Assembly: GCF_000196855.1 (NCBI RefSeq)
Contig: NC_014319.1
Location: forward strand, 1,612,001 to 1,676,000
Reading direction: 5' to 3'
Length of the DNA stretch: 64,000 bases
Source: Leuconostoc gasicomitatum LMG 18811
GTDB taxonomy: Bacteria; Bacillota; Bacilli; Lactobacillales; Lactobacillaceae
A model generated the notes under the pieces. It had not been told where the DNA came from, made no database searches, and saw only the letters and a program-made list of their open reading frames with translations. Both the position numbers and the translations under genes were made by a program. Each line of letters begins with the position of its first letter. Position 1 is the first letter of the stretch. Shown here piece by piece: positions 1 to 10,216 of the stretch.

Positions 1-11
1 TTATATCCCAT
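1..11 (-). CDS. Start of next lysis-module gene (probably endolysin), cut by window edge
   Basis: An ATG reading leftward at 11-9 lies just before the window edge and overlaps nothing but the space after the holin stop. A weak purine-rich stretch precedes it at about 18-28. In phages of this layout the endolysin follows the holin, so this is the expected place for it. Only three codons are visible, so the identity is positional inference. Confidence 0.3.
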
Positions 12-13
12 GT

Positions 14-307
14 TTATTTCTCACTTTCTTTCATTGGATTGAATGCGTAATGATTCAATACTTCGTTTAGTCCGGTGGCAGCGAATCCTGAAATAAAGCC
101 AAAAGCTGCCCCCAGCCATATATCTGTTGCGTAAATGTAACTAGCGGCTACAAAGCCAACTAGCGTGCCAACCACAATTGACACCAGTGGCAACCAGTGA
201 TTATCAATTTTAGTTTGCTTAATTGCTTGCACCGCTACCCAAGTGAATAGTGTGATAAATCCGTATACGGTTGCTGTTAAGCTGTTAAAAAAAGTGATTA
301 AATCCAT
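14..307 (-). CDS. Phage holin, A118 (Hol118)-like family
   Basis: This 97-residue protein has three hydrophobic segments, at about residues 12-28, 38-60 and 64-82, and a charged tail. The stretch VQAIKQTK...WLPLVSI resembles the Listeria A118 holin Hol118, in which the corresponding motif follows the first membrane segment. Holins form lesions in the cytoplasmic membrane at a set time so that the endolysin reaches the wall. It is the last complete gene of the late operon. The family is recalled from the motif, not from a search. Confidence 0.85.
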   Translation of the reverse strand: MDLITFFNSLTATVYGFITLFTWVAVQAIKQTKIDNHWLPLVSIVVGTLVGFVAASYIYATDIWLGAAFGFISGFAATGLNEVLNHYAFNPMKESEK

Positions 308-337
308 TATTTTTCTCCTTAAAATAAAAAAGACGGC

Positions 338-640
338 TTAGACCGTCTTCATCAGTTCATCGATTTTTTCAGTTAATTTATTGACTTCACTACGTAAGGC
401 TTCATTTTCTTGTGTCAAATTTTTATTATCGCTGCGTAATGAAGCAATTTCTTGGCTTAATTGTGATACCTGCGATGATAATTCCTTGACTAACGCGCCT
501 TGTGTGGCAAACATTTCACTAACTGTGTCATCGTGTTTCTGGGTAGTGTCTTCCCGCTTACCGCGCCATGCGAAATAACCTGTGGCAATGGTACCAAATG
601 CACCGAATATGAATGCTAACTGTTCAATGGTACTCACCAC
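338..640 (-). CDS. Small membrane-anchored coiled-coil phage protein, lysis region
   Basis: This 100-residue protein has one N-terminal hydrophobic segment (about residues 6-22) and then a long charged heptad-rich helix (about 36-97) that should form a coiled coil. Its start is ambiguous: two adjacent GTG codons overlap the previous gene by about 17 bases, next to an AAAGGTGG ribosome binding site. Proteins of this design between the tail fibre and holin genes are common and may modulate the holin. No specific function is recognised. Confidence 0.75.
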   Translation of the reverse strand: MVSTIEQLAFIFGAFGTIATGYFAWRGKREDTTQKHDDTVSEMFATQGALVKELSSQVSQLSQEIASLRSDNKNLTQENEALRSEVNKLTEKIDELMKTV

Positions 641-1025
641 CTTTCAATTTATAGCGTGGCTCTTCCCAAGCACTAAATAACACATTGGCTGTGATTACCG
701 CAAATATAAATGGCACAATTGTCACGCTGCTGCGGTAAATGTCGTTCATTGCATAGCTAACAGTTAGTAGTGTCCACATGCCACCAGACAAGGCAATAAG
801 CACTAATCTAATATAGTGCCAGTAAAAGTCCCACAGCGAGTTAACTAGCAATGTAGCGCCAATTAATAAGTAGGCAATACCAACCGGCGCATCGTCTAAT
901 AAACCGAGAGCCGGTGGTAAACGTAAATCTAGTTGCTGATAATGCAGCATGATGATGATACCGATGATAATTTCTTCAGTAGCGATCGTCACCCACTGGC
1001 GATTTTTCCAAAAGTGTTTTTTCAT
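624..1025 (-). CDS. Phage membrane protein of unknown function, four predicted segments
   Basis: The 133-residue protein has hydrophobic stretches at about residues 13-30, 46-65, 72-92 and 101-118 and a short charged C terminus. It sits in the lysis/host-interaction end of the late operon, between the small tail-fibre companions and the holin. A holin-like or lysis-modulating role is possible from position only. Confidence 0.75.
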   Translation of the reverse strand: MKKHFWKNRQWVTIATEEIIIGIIIMLHYQQLDLRLPPALGLLDDAPVGIAYLLIGATLLVNSLWDFYWHYIRLVLIALSGGMWTLLTVSYAMNDIYRSSVTIVPFIFAVITANVLFSAWEEPRYKLKGGEYH

Positions 1026-1027
1026 GC

Positions 1028-1264
1028 TTAAACGCTCGCTTGTTCATCTTCAACTGCATATACTGCATTATCAAAATCAGCCTTATCCTTACGAACTTGT
1101 GCCTTATTAGCATCATATAATGCTTGATTTTGAATGTTCATATTATTTGTCGTTCCTGTATCAGATACATTGGCATTGAAATAAGCAATGACGGTTGGTG
1201 CCGCACCATCTGTTTCTACGGTAGTTGAAGTTGCATTAATTGCTACTGATTTTGTGACGATCAT
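1028..1264 (-). CDS. Small phage protein near tail fibre, unknown
   Basis: The start chosen is the ATG at 1264, which follows the ribosome binding site GAGGAAA; this gives 78 residues beginning MIVTKSVAINATS. A longer in-frame reading exists but would run over the preceding 44-codon gene. The sequence is Thr/Asn/Ala rich and beta-like in the first half and charged in the second. No family is recognised. It follows the tail-fibre gene and may be a baseplate or fibre accessory. Confidence 0.7.
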   Translation of the reverse strand: MIVTKSVAINATSTTVETDGAAPTVIAYFNANVSDTGTTNNMNIQNQALYDANKAQVRKDKADFDNAVYAVEDEQASV

Positions 1265-1265
1265 A

Positions 1266-1400
1266 TTATTTTTCCTCTTCTTTTTCTGGATATGTTTGTT
1301 GATATTGTTCAACCAACGTTTGTAGCTGAACAATAGCTAACGATTGTGAAGCATTTTGCTGAATAAGTTTCTCAATTACCTTATCTTTATTTAAATTCAC
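1266..1400 (-). CDS. 44-residue helical phage protein
   Basis: A GTG start at 1400 follows a very good ribosome binding site (AAAGGAG, 7 bases upstream) and opens a 44-codon frame ending at TAA 1268-1266, one base before the next start codon. The product is helical and rich in Gln, Lys and Glu, with hydrophobic spacing that suggests a short coiled coil. It overlaps the upstream gene by 14 bases, typical of translational coupling. Similar tiny genes occur beside receptor-binding genes in lactic phages; function unknown. Confidence 0.7.
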   Translation of the reverse strand: MNLNKDKVIEKLIQQNASQSLAIVQLQTLVEQYQQTYPEKEEEK

Positions 1401-1614
1401 GATTAAGCTCCTTTGTTCCTAAAATTTTATCTGATATAACATCAGCAATTTTATCAAGTTTATTTTTACCATTCATGTTTAACCAGTCTGAACGACTAAT
1501 AACGATTGCGCCGTCACTGATTGCTGTTCCATCGTCAAAAGTCACACTAAACACTAATTTTACTGTGTCATTATTGTTATCTGGAATTTCATTTTTCATC
1601 TGTATATTATTCAT
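1387..1614 (-). CDS. Small phage protein after tail fibre, unknown
   Basis: This 75-residue protein begins at an ATG that overlaps the tail-fibre stop codon (ATGA), so the two are translationally coupled. The middle (KLVFSVTFDDGTAIS) looks like a small beta structure. No family is recognised. Its position suggests a fibre or baseplate accessory. Confidence 0.7.
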   Translation of the reverse strand: MNNIQMKNEIPDNNNDTVKLVFSVTFDDGTAISDGAIVISRSDWLNMNGKNKLDKIADVISDKILGTKELNREFK

Positions 1615-4600
1615 TTTAATTGTTCCTTTAATCTTTCAAGTGCGATATTTTGTTCGATTATTCGATTTCGTAATTCTCTAACAATTGGTATTAAAGCAAC
1701 ACCAATTTTAGAATATTCAACACCTTCAACATCACCTGTTTCTGGGCTACGCTGTACTAGATAATCTAAACCCGCCTTAACTAAATCTTCAGCAATTACT
1801 CCATAGTAACGGCGTTTATTCATATCTATTGAACGTTCTGTATCAACACCGGTTTTGTGAAATTTAGCTATTTGTTCACTCTCAAATTTGTCGTGCCAAG
1901 TAGCTGGGTCTAGTGTTAGTAACTTGTTAGCTGTATCTGGTTCTTTTTCGTATTCGATATCTAATTTATATTTAGATGATGATGATGAGCGGACAACGGC
2001 ACCATCTGATGCTATGAACATGTTCGCAGAGCTAGATGTTGTTGTTGCCCACTGAAGAGATAAATATAAATATTTTGCATATAGAGATATTCTGTCACCA
2101 CCTGTACCATTTACTGTATTTGAACTTGTTGTTCCAAGATTTATGAAAGGAGATCCAGCACTGTTTCCAATATCAGCCCCACCAGTTATCATGACACCTT
2201 TTGAATAACCAGCTAAAAAAAGTTTCTTATCTTCAGAAACAATGATTCCGTTATAATTTTCTGTGCCGATGTAGTTTGGCACAGAATGTGGAAGCGTTGC
2301 AATACCTACCGATTTTGTTCCGTATATTAGTGCTCCACCTGTTCCAAAACCACTAGTATCATTTTTTACGCCAAAATAAGGTGAATTACCAGAATCTGTA
2401 AGCGAATATTGCGATAAATATAAACCACCATCTTTTAATGTCGAATAGCCTAATGAACTCCTTGTGGCTATATATCGTTTGTCGATATTGATATCAACAC
2501 CAATGCCATCTTGATCATCAATACTTTGACTATAGATCCTTCCGTTTTGAAAATATACTTGGCCTGTGTTTAAGTTAATGCTTAAATTAGCTCCAGATAT
2601 GGTACCTGCTACAATATTGTTCGCATTGATATTAGTAACGTTAACTTGGTTACCATTCAACGTACCAACCGTCATGTTTGAAGCGTTCAGGTTCTTGAAA
2701 TTACCGCCAAGTGCGTAAAAATCACCCGTAACGGTCGTATTACCATCAAGCGTAATGTTCTTGCTGATCAATGACATTTGAGTAGGCGTACCAACAATAC
2801 CCGACACGATACCTTGGATATTGTCCTTGATACCAATGCTCCAGTTGTCCTTGAATAATGTTAAATTAGCTGACATATCATCGTTAGGCGTGTAAGTTTG
2901 GTGCACATCCGTTGCAGTTATAGTTGTCTGGGTGAATGTTGCTTTTTGTCCCGCTCCTGCATTATTAACAATTAGTGAAGCTTGCATGTATGATGCGTTA
3001 ATCGGAGCAGTAATACCGTCAAAGTATAGATCAATCCAGTAGGGTGAATCTATCTGCGGTGTTTGAACTTTCCACGATCCACCAGTCCCACCATTAATTC
3101 GTGCACCAGAACTATCAACATACCAAACATCAAGTAAAGCTCGACCATTAGTTAACCCACCATTTGTATAATGTACCCGTGTTGCCCCGCTATATTTCTG
3201 ACCACCTATTACTGGTATGTTATTAGCCCAGTATCCTTGGTAACCAGCCGCTGTTGAAACGATGGTAATTACGCCACTAATCTTATTATCAATATTCTGA
3301 TTTTGCCTAATTTCAATGGTGCCCGATTTAGAAAGATAACCGTAATCAGCAGTAAACTCTGAGTTAGGAAATAAGTTACTTGCACCAAGGTTAGCAATAA
3401 TAGCACTAGCTGTTTGAGTGATTGTTGAATTAAGTCCACTGGTTGCAGATGAAACTTGTAATTGGGTATATGTGGCTGCTGAATTAAGGGTATTACTATC
3501 CCCATTATTACGGTCTGAAATCTCCTGGCTTACTTGTCCAGCTAATGTCGTTTGCTTAGTTTCCACACCAGACACACGGTTAGTTGTACTTGTTAACGTA
3601 CCCTCAGCTGTTGTTACACGGCTAGTCACGCTGTTGATAGCACCAGTATTGGCTGATACGGTTTGGGTAATGCCGTCAATTGTAGTCTGTTGAGTGGCAA
3701 ACTTAGTAGTTGTATCCTTGCTAAGCTGTGCAACCGTGGTAGTGACACTATCAGCCTTTACATTAACTGCTCCAATACTAGTATTTAGAGTATTAGTAGC
3801 ACTGTTTAAGTCCTGTTTAGTAGCGGTTAAGGCTATGGCGTCTTTATTTGATTTGATATTTGTTTCAGCAGTCGAAACACGCCCATCATTTGACTTTTGG
3901 TAGTTTCCAATTGTTGTTGTTGCTTGATCGGCTGTTAATTGAGCCGTACCAACTTTGGAAGTTAAATCTTTGGTTTTGGCATCATAATCTGATTTACTGA
4001 CTGTAGCTTTTAAGCCATCTAATGCTTGTTGAGCTGTAGATTGAGCAACAGATATGCCATTATTTGCATCAGTTTTATTTTGGATGATTGTGGTACCGAT
4101 ACTGGTAGCTGTGTCATCAATTTTCTTGTTGACAATGCCGTCTGCTGACTTATAAGCCGCTTCAATTTGTGCCTGAGCTTGGTCTAAATTAGCATTTGCA
4201 GTAGCTAATGTTTGTTGCGCTACCGTTTGCGTGTTTACCTTAGCATCAACCACCCCTTGATTAACCATTGATTGAGCATTGGCATCAAAATTGCGCTTAT
4301 CAATCTCATTATTAGCCTGCTGTTTAGATACTGTGTTAATTGTCTGATTGATTAGCACATTGTTATCATCTATTGCCTTATCACTGTTAGATTTTGCAGT
4401 TAATACCGCCTCTTCAACACCCGCCGCTATTTGTTCGCCCATTTCTGGGTCGATACGTTTTTCCCAATATAATGAACCATCAGGTTTTTTGATGTAAATG
4501 TAAAGCACACGGCCATCGCCTGTTTGTACCCATCCTAAATCACCCTCGTTAGCCGTTTTTGGCAATATGTCAAAACTATCAACGTAATATGATGTGTTCT

Positions 4601-5666
4601 TACCATTAGCAGCTATCAATGCGACATTAGCATCAGTCACGGCTTGGTTGGCTGCATCCATTGCGTTATTTACTTGTGTTGCGAGCGAGGCGTTAGAGTC
4701 TTGATATTTCTGAACGATACCAACGTTACCAGCGGTTACGGTGTAACTAATACGCGTTCCTTCAGCTGAAAATTCATCATCAATACTGATAATGCGAATG
4801 CGTTGTTTGAAGTCCAGTCTTTCATCAATCGCCATTAACCAATCGCCAACATTAGCCATTTTGTAAGGGTATCCAGCAGCGGTTAAATCGTAAAGAGACA
4901 GTTTTATTGATACGGAAAAACTACCATCAACCTCATCCTTAACAGCATTTAGCAAATTACTCTGAATGGTAAATCGTTGGTCATCTACGGGTTCAGCTTG
5001 TAACTTACCATATACACTAGCTAATGGGCTAGTATAGGTTACATGCAATCTGTCGCCTCTTTGATTTTGTTGATCAGCATATGCGCCAAAGCCTTCACCA
5101 TAAGTTACAAAACCAACAGCATCATTTTCAACTGACATATCAGACAAATTGAATCCGTAGCGCACAATCGTCGATAAATCTGTCCCAACTTTTTCAAAAA
5201 TGGATACTAAAGTACCATTGATCTCAAACTCACCACCAATACTTGAAATAATGTCATTAAAAAGTGATAACTTGGTTTTCATTCCCCAATTATCTTTTCC
5301 AATCGCAGTTGGTGCGTAGTTCAAGGCATACGTATATCCTGTATTAGAAAATATTTGATCTAAATACCATTTAATGGTGTGACTACCGCTTGTTGATGTG
5401 TACAACACACTTTTAGCTGTGTTCCAAAAGAAACGATGTATGGCATCAAATGATACAGTATTATCATTATCATTACGTTCAAAATAAGTAATTACATAAG
5501 GCTCATCATCAAATTCAAGCGACCAACCTTTGTCAATTTTATTGAGCACGTCATCACCATCATATATAGTACCCGTTAATGATTTTTCGCCATTCAAGGC
5601 ACTTTTTCTTTGAATGGTTCCAACTGCAAGGAATGATTGACCTGCAACATTTTTAAATTTAATCAT
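1611..5666 (-). CDS. Tail-associated fibre protein: prophage tail endopeptidase domain, coiled coil, S74 chaperone end
   Basis: The 1351-residue protein should form the tail tip and host-recognition fibre. Residues 1 to about 330 resemble the prophage tail (Tal) domain. About 330-780 is a long Ala/Thr/Gln-rich coiled coil. A jelly-roll-like segment follows (NLFPNSEFTADYG). The last 120 residues match the S74 intramolecular chaperone: SSSSKYKLDI with the Ser-Lys self-cleavage region, LLTLDPATW and YYGVIAEDL. S74 domains trimerise fibres and then cut themselves off. It is coupled to the Dit gene by ATGA. Confidence 0.9.
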   Translation of the reverse strand: MIKFKNVAGQSFLAVGTIQRKSALNGEKSLTGTIYDGDDVLNKIDKGWSLEFDDEPYVITYFERNDNDNTVSFDAIHRFFWNTAKSVLYTSTSGSHTIKWYLDQIFSNTGYTYALNYAPTAIGKDNWGMKTKLSLFNDIISSIGGEFEINGTLVSIFEKVGTDLSTIVRYGFNLSDMSVENDAVGFVTYGEGFGAYADQQNQRGDRLHVTYTSPLASVYGKLQAEPVDDQRFTIQSNLLNAVKDEVDGSFSVSIKLSLYDLTAAGYPYKMANVGDWLMAIDERLDFKQRIRIISIDDEFSAEGTRISYTVTAGNVGIVQKYQDSNASLATQVNNAMDAANQAVTDANVALIAANGKNTSYYVDSFDILPKTANEGDLGWVQTGDGRVLYIYIKKPDGSLYWEKRIDPEMGEQIAAGVEEAVLTAKSNSDKAIDDNNVLINQTINTVSKQQANNEIDKRNFDANAQSMVNQGVVDAKVNTQTVAQQTLATANANLDQAQAQIEAAYKSADGIVNKKIDDTATSIGTTIIQNKTDANNGISVAQSTAQQALDGLKATVSKSDYDAKTKDLTSKVGTAQLTADQATTTIGNYQKSNDGRVSTAETNIKSNKDAIALTATKQDLNSATNTLNTSIGAVNVKADSVTTTVAQLSKDTTTKFATQQTTIDGITQTVSANTGAINSVTSRVTTAEGTLTSTTNRVSGVETKQTTLAGQVSQEISDRNNGDSNTLNSAATYTQLQVSSATSGLNSTITQTASAIIANLGASNLFPNSEFTADYGYLSKSGTIEIRQNQNIDNKISGVITIVSTAAGYQGYWANNIPVIGGQKYSGATRVHYTNGGLTNGRALLDVWYVDSSGARINGGTGGSWKVQTPQIDSPYWIDLYFDGITAPINASYMQASLIVNNAGAGQKATFTQTTITATDVHQTYTPNDDMSANLTLFKDNWSIGIKDNIQGIVSGIVGTPTQMSLISKNITLDGNTTVTGDFYALGGNFKNLNASNMTVGTLNGNQVNVTNINANNIVAGTISGANLSINLNTGQVYFQNGRIYSQSIDDQDGIGVDINIDKRYIATRSSLGYSTLKDGGLYLSQYSLTDSGNSPYFGVKNDTSGFGTGGALIYGTKSVGIATLPHSVPNYIGTENYNGIIVSEDKKLFLAGYSKGVMITGGADIGNSAGSPFINLGTTSSNTVNGTGGDRISLYAKYLYLSLQWATTTSSSANMFIASDGAVVRSSSSSKYKLDIEYEKEPDTANKLLTLDPATWHDKFESEQIAKFHKTGVDTERSIDMNKRRYYGVIAEDLVKAGLDYLVQRSPETGDVEGVEYSKIGVALIPIVRELRNRIIEQNIALERLKEQLK

Positions 5667-6490
5667 AGGTACAGCTCCTTGTAATCGTGAATTTCTATCG
5701 TTGCCGTAATTGATGAATTAACAGCAATTTGACCGCTGATAGATGGTTCTAATACGAAATATTCAAAGTTAGTGTTGTCGTTAATAGACAAGCTATTTTT
5801 TAAGTTGTACATACCACCAATCTTGAAAACATCCCCAACAGCTACCGTGCCAGAATATGTCCACGTTTTAGCACCAATTTTCAACGAAATCACACTCGCT
5901 GTTTGATTGGCAGTTAACTTGACGTAAAAAGGTACTTCTAATTGAGATGCCGTGACTGTTCCAGTGTATACAATTTGATTCGTTATTGTTGCTGTTTTTG
6001 GTTTACTTTCACCAAAAGGCAATACTGCTGTTTCGAATTTAAGCTCAATTTTATATAGTTGCTTGCCATCGACACTCCCAACGAATCGTGGTGCAAACGT
6101 GTCCTCTAGTGTTACCAAAAAACGTTTATTACTCTCTAAACCATTACTTTGACCTAATTTATTACCAGTGAATTGACCTGGTATTTCGTAGTTAAATTGT
6201 GGATCACTTGAAAACAATGGCGTAATGTAATACGGATTTGATCCGGCCAAAATTTGGTACAACCAGTTACGCTTGGATTCATAATCAAACTGATTAATCG
6301 CGGTTAAATAACCCGTATACGTTAATTTTTTGGCATCATAATCACCACCGAAATTTATCTTTCCATTGCGTCCTGAAAACGACTTAGTATTCAAATGTAA
6401 GCTAGGGGTACTCTCATCAAAATCGGTGGCAATAATGCCTTTATCGCTTAGCTTAACGCTTGATGCGCCATTTGTAATTAGTAAATCCAT
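5663..6490 (-). CDS. Distal tail protein (Dit-like)
   Basis: This 275-residue protein lies between the tape measure and the tail-associated fibre gene, the standard Dit position. The N-terminal half (SFSGRNGKINFGGDYDAKKLTYTGYL, beginning near residue 38) has the pattern of the siphovirus tail component family, with a beta-rich C-terminal half. Dit forms the hub joining the tail tube to the baseplate. It overlaps both neighbours by a few bases. Confidence 0.88.
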   Translation of the reverse strand: MDLLITNGASSVKLSDKGIIATDFDESTPSLHLNTKSFSGRNGKINFGGDYDAKKLTYTGYLTAINQFDYESKRNWLYQILAGSNPYYITPLFSSDPQFNYEIPGQFTGNKLGQSNGLESNKRFLVTLEDTFAPRFVGSVDGKQLYKIELKFETAVLPFGESKPKTATITNQIVYTGTVTASQLEVPFYVKLTANQTASVISLKIGAKTWTYSGTVAVGDVFKIGGMYNLKNSLSINDNTNFEYFVLEPSISGQIAVNSSITATIEIHDYKELYL

Positions 6491-9400
6491 TATGCCCCTC
6501 CTCCCATGATTTTAACCGTTGCTTGTCTACGTGCATTCTTACTGTTAACTGTTGTTGTGATCTTGTCACCAACAATTTCATTAAATACTTGGAATACAGG
6601 TGATTGTGTTTGTTGTTCAGCAACTTTGTCACTTAAAGCAGACAAACCACCGTTTATTTGACCGGCAACACCAGTACTACTAGTTGTGAGCTGTGCGCTA
6701 GATGTGTACTGCTGTTGTCCGAACTCATCAGCAATTTGACCAGCATATGATGATACTGATTTTTTGACAGTTTCAAAGTTGGCATTCAAAGAACTGCCAA
6801 AACCACTCATAATTGCTTGACCCGCAGGAATAAGCAATTTACGATCGTAACTGATTGGACCTTTGTGCGCCCTTATCCAAGACGCAATACCACCGACAAA
6901 CGATGTAATGGCTCCCCAAACTGAACGTAACCCGTTCAAGAAACTGTTCATAATTGCTTGACCGGCACCCCACAAATCAAAGTTCATTGCTGCGTAAATA
7001 GCGCTCTTAACACCATTCCATATACCAGACACCCAACCAACCGCACCACTCCAAGCACCAACTACTCCGTTCCAAGCGCTACGAGCTAGATTTGATACGG
7101 TTGATGAAATCGCATTCCATACTGACGATATAACGTTTCTGACACCATTCCAAAGACTGGAAACCCAACCAGGAATGGCATTCCAAATGCTTTTAATGCC
7201 ATTCCATAAACGATTACCAAATGACACCGCGCTATTAACAAACACGTTCCAAATTCCTGTTACTGTTGAAACAGCCCTGTTCCACAATCCTGACAGGAAA
7301 CCAGGTATAGCGTTCCAAACGTTAACAATGCTAGTCCATAAATCAGTTGCAAATTTAGTTGCAGCGGTTGTGAAACTATTCCATATACCGACTACTGTTG
7401 AAACGATACTGTTCCAAATTGATACAGCAAAAGCAGAAATAGTTGTCCAGATAACATTAATAGTATTAGCAATAATTCCGAAAATGGTTGTCGCTATCAT
7501 AACTATTCCGTTCCAAATTTGCCCCAAACTAGTCACGATATTTGTCCATATATTTTGCGCATCTATTCCAAGATTAGTGAAGTCTCCAATTATTAAATCA
7601 AGCAACAATAATATTGGACCCATAATCACGTCTTTAAGCAGGTTCCATACACCTGTTGCAATACTTACTAAGCCATTCCAAATTGTAGATAGGTTAGTTA
7701 CAACGGAATTCCACCCTTGTATTATTAGGTCAAACACGGGTTGTAATGTTTGAATAACACTATCCCAAACATTTGAGAAGAAAGTTGCAACCGAATTCCA
7801 TCCAGATTTAAGAGCGTTAACAGAGTCACTACCAGCTTTTTGGTTTGCTTGAACAAAAATATCAGTACCTTTTGAAACGTTAGCCCATAAGTTTGAAAAG
7901 AATGTCTTCGTTCCTGACCAAGCATTTTCTACTGATTTTTTGCTACTACTCCATGCATCAGATACTGCCTTACCAGCTCCTATTACACCTTGTTTTATCC
8001 CTCCCCAAACGCCTGACAGAAATTTGACAAAGTTAGACCATATTTCTTGTCCTGTTTGGGTTTGCGTAAAGAAATATGCTAGTGCCGCAACTACTGCAGT
8101 TATGGCAATAACTAACAATACAATAGGGTTAGCCGACATGACTACATTAAAAGCCGCCATTACACCTTGTCCGATCTTTACGGCATTGCTGAACATAGTC
8201 ATAGCAACTTGCCCTGTTTTTACAGCTAAAGAAACAACCTTAAATGCAATAACCACAGAACCTACAGCAACAACCACTGAAGTAAATACATCGTTAAAAC
8301 CTTCTATTTTTGTTAAATTATCGATAAATCTAGTTACTGCGTAAACAGCATTTGATATTACAGTTACAAGTGATCCAATAATTGCTCCTAAAGTCTCAAA
8401 CGCCGATTCAGATGATCCAACCTGACTAAAACTACTTAGTAGTTTACCTGAAGAAATAATAACTGTTCCTATTACATCTTTTAAAAGATTAAATGTAGAC
8501 ACCAATGCTAACCATACAGACTGAACAGCATTAGCTTTTATAAAGCCTTTAATAAAATCAGCAACCGCATTGCGAGCGATTGTCATAACATTCATGACTT
8601 GTGATATAAATCCTATTAAAGATGAACCAATAGATGAAAAATTAATACTTTTAGCTATGCTTGTTCCTAAATTAGCAACTTGTTGAATAATTCCTTGAAA
8701 TGCAGATGCTGTACCTTGCAAGAATAGTCCGAATGATTTTTTTGCAAAGTCTATCGCCGGTGCCAATGCCTTAGAGAATGTTCCCGCCAACTGATTTACC
8801 GTATTTCTAAATTGTTCAGATTTGTTATACGCAATAGCAAATGCTGCTACAAGCGCAGCTATAGCAATAACAGCAATTCCCAAAGGGCTTATTAACATAG
8901 CTCGCATTGCTGTTCCAAGCGTGCGCATTACACCACCAATCTTAGTGGCAGCTGTTAGAAATGAACCTGTTGCCAGTGTAGCGGCACCAATAATTGGTGT
9001 CAAACCAAGAAATGTACGTATACCGCTTCCGATTGCACTATTAGAAGTTGTCGCCCATTGTAAAGTGCTACTGATCATATCAGCGATACTACCCATCACG
9101 CCTGAACTTCCAGCCATTGATGAATTACGTAGTGATTCCCAGTTACCACCAACTTGTTCAATTTTAGAACCAACGTTTTTTTGCATTTCACTAGCTTGGC
9201 TAGCAAGAAATTTAGTAGCAACTTGAGTGCTTGACGAAGCCTTATTCATTTCTCCAGTAAACGCTGACCAACTCGTAGTCGTATTGTCTGTGGTATCTTT
9301 AACCGATTTCATCAATGGTAAGATAGCAGCCATTCCAGCTGAACCAAACATTGTTTTTAACGCTGCTGCTTTTTCTGAACTGGTCATGTTTGCCGTGGCG

Positions 9401-10215
9401 TCACCAATTTCATTCAAAATTTGTGGTAGTGGCTTCATGTTTCCTTGTGCATCACTGAAGCTAACACCCAAGGATGCAGCCATTTCAGCACCTTTCTTAC
9501 TTGGTGCCTGCATTAGCAATAAGGCATGGTTTAAGTCTTGCGAAGCTTGTGCCGCACTAAATCCACGGTTAGTCAACAAACCAAGGGCAGTTGATACGGT
9601 TTGCATATCAATGCCCGCATTATTTGCCGTGCCGCCAATCGTTGCCAATGCTTGCTGCATATCTTCAATAGAAGCGTTCGACAAGTTAGCTGTTTGCGTT
9701 AAAATAGCCGCTGACTGTTGCGGACTTTTCAATGAGTCGCCCCAGATGTTCATTGACTGTTGCACAACGCTCGCCGTTGTTTGTAAGTCAGCACCGGCAG
9801 CTGTAGCAGCTTGCGCAATCGCCGGAAATTCTTTCTTAATTGTACCAATTGAAGCACCATCACGAGCCATCGCAACCATAGCATCAGCTGCATCTTTAGC
9901 ACTCAAAGGCAAATCAGCACCCATCTTGTTAGCAACATCAGACAACCCTTGAATGTCTTTTGATGTTCCGCCAGCTATAACCGCAGCCTTATTTAATGAA
10001 GCTTGAAAGCTACCAAATCCGGTTAAACTTTTAATGCCTACCGCAGTTATTGCTGCTCCTGTAATTGCTAATGTTTTACCGATACTAGAAAACGCTTGAT
10101 TAGCACTAGATAGTGCATTTTGAGTAGCGCCCGCAACGTTTTTCATTGCTGACTGATAATCAGATATATCAGCGCCAATATGAGCCGTAACATTTCCGCC
10201 GTTATAATTTGCCAT
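6490..10215 (-). CDS. Tail tape measure protein
   Basis: The 1241-residue protein sets tail length and is thought to help DNA entry. About residues 80-350 match the TP901-type tape measure core (MGADLPLSAKDAADAMVAMA region). Several hydrophobic segments lie between about 400 and 720 (for example IVLLVIAITAVVAALAYFF). The C-terminal third is a series of Trp-rich repeats of the form W-N-x-I/V about every 30-40 residues. It follows the tail chaperone pair directly. The large rightward open frames opposite it are shadows. Confidence 0.95.
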   Translation of the reverse strand: MANYNGGNVTAHIGADISDYQSAMKNVAGATQNALSSANQAFSSIGKTLAITGAAITAVGIKSLTGFGSFQASLNKAAVIAGGTSKDIQGLSDVANKMGADLPLSAKDAADAMVAMARDGASIGTIKKEFPAIAQAATAAGADLQTTASVVQQSMNIWGDSLKSPQQSAAILTQTANLSNASIEDMQQALATIGGTANNAGIDMQTVSTALGLLTNRGFSAAQASQDLNHALLLMQAPSKKGAEMAASLGVSFSDAQGNMKPLPQILNEIGDATANMTSSEKAAALKTMFGSAGMAAILPLMKSVKDTTDNTTTSWSAFTGEMNKASSSTQVATKFLASQASEMQKNVGSKIEQVGGNWESLRNSSMAGSSGVMGSIADMISSTLQWATTSNSAIGSGIRTFLGLTPIIGAATLATGSFLTAATKIGGVMRTLGTAMRAMLISPLGIAVIAIAALVAAFAIAYNKSEQFRNTVNQLAGTFSKALAPAIDFAKKSFGLFLQGTASAFQGIIQQVANLGTSIAKSINFSSIGSSLIGFISQVMNVMTIARNAVADFIKGFIKANAVQSVWLALVSTFNLLKDVIGTVIISSGKLLSSFSQVGSSESAFETLGAIIGSLVTVISNAVYAVTRFIDNLTKIEGFNDVFTSVVVAVGSVVIAFKVVSLAVKTGQVAMTMFSNAVKIGQGVMAAFNVVMSANPIVLLVIAITAVVAALAYFFTQTQTGQEIWSNFVKFLSGVWGGIKQGVIGAGKAVSDAWSSSKKSVENAWSGTKTFFSNLWANVSKGTDIFVQANQKAGSDSVNALKSGWNSVATFFSNVWDSVIQTLQPVFDLIIQGWNSVVTNLSTIWNGLVSIATGVWNLLKDVIMGPILLLLDLIIGDFTNLGIDAQNIWTNIVTSLGQIWNGIVMIATTIFGIIANTINVIWTTISAFAVSIWNSIVSTVVGIWNSFTTAATKFATDLWTSIVNVWNAIPGFLSGLWNRAVSTVTGIWNVFVNSAVSFGNRLWNGIKSIWNAIPGWVSSLWNGVRNVISSVWNAISSTVSNLARSAWNGVVGAWSGAVGWVSGIWNGVKSAIYAAMNFDLWGAGQAIMNSFLNGLRSVWGAITSFVGGIASWIRAHKGPISYDRKLLIPAGQAIMSGFGSSLNANFETVKKSVSSYAGQIADEFGQQQYTSSAQLTTSSTGVAGQINGGLSALSDKVAEQQTQSPVFQVFNEIVGDKITTTVNSKNARRQATVKIMGGGA

Positions 10216-10216
10216 A

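Noticed and set aside
1266-1400. XkdX-like small tail protein
   Set aside because: The length is right but the sequence is a Gln-rich helix without the XkdX pattern, so it is left as unknown.
7175-9952. Several rightward open frames of 130-240 codons opposite the tape measure gene
   Set aside because: They lack ribosome binding sites and follow the codon bias of the real leftward gene; they are shadows of a long Ala/Val/Trp-rich coding sequence.
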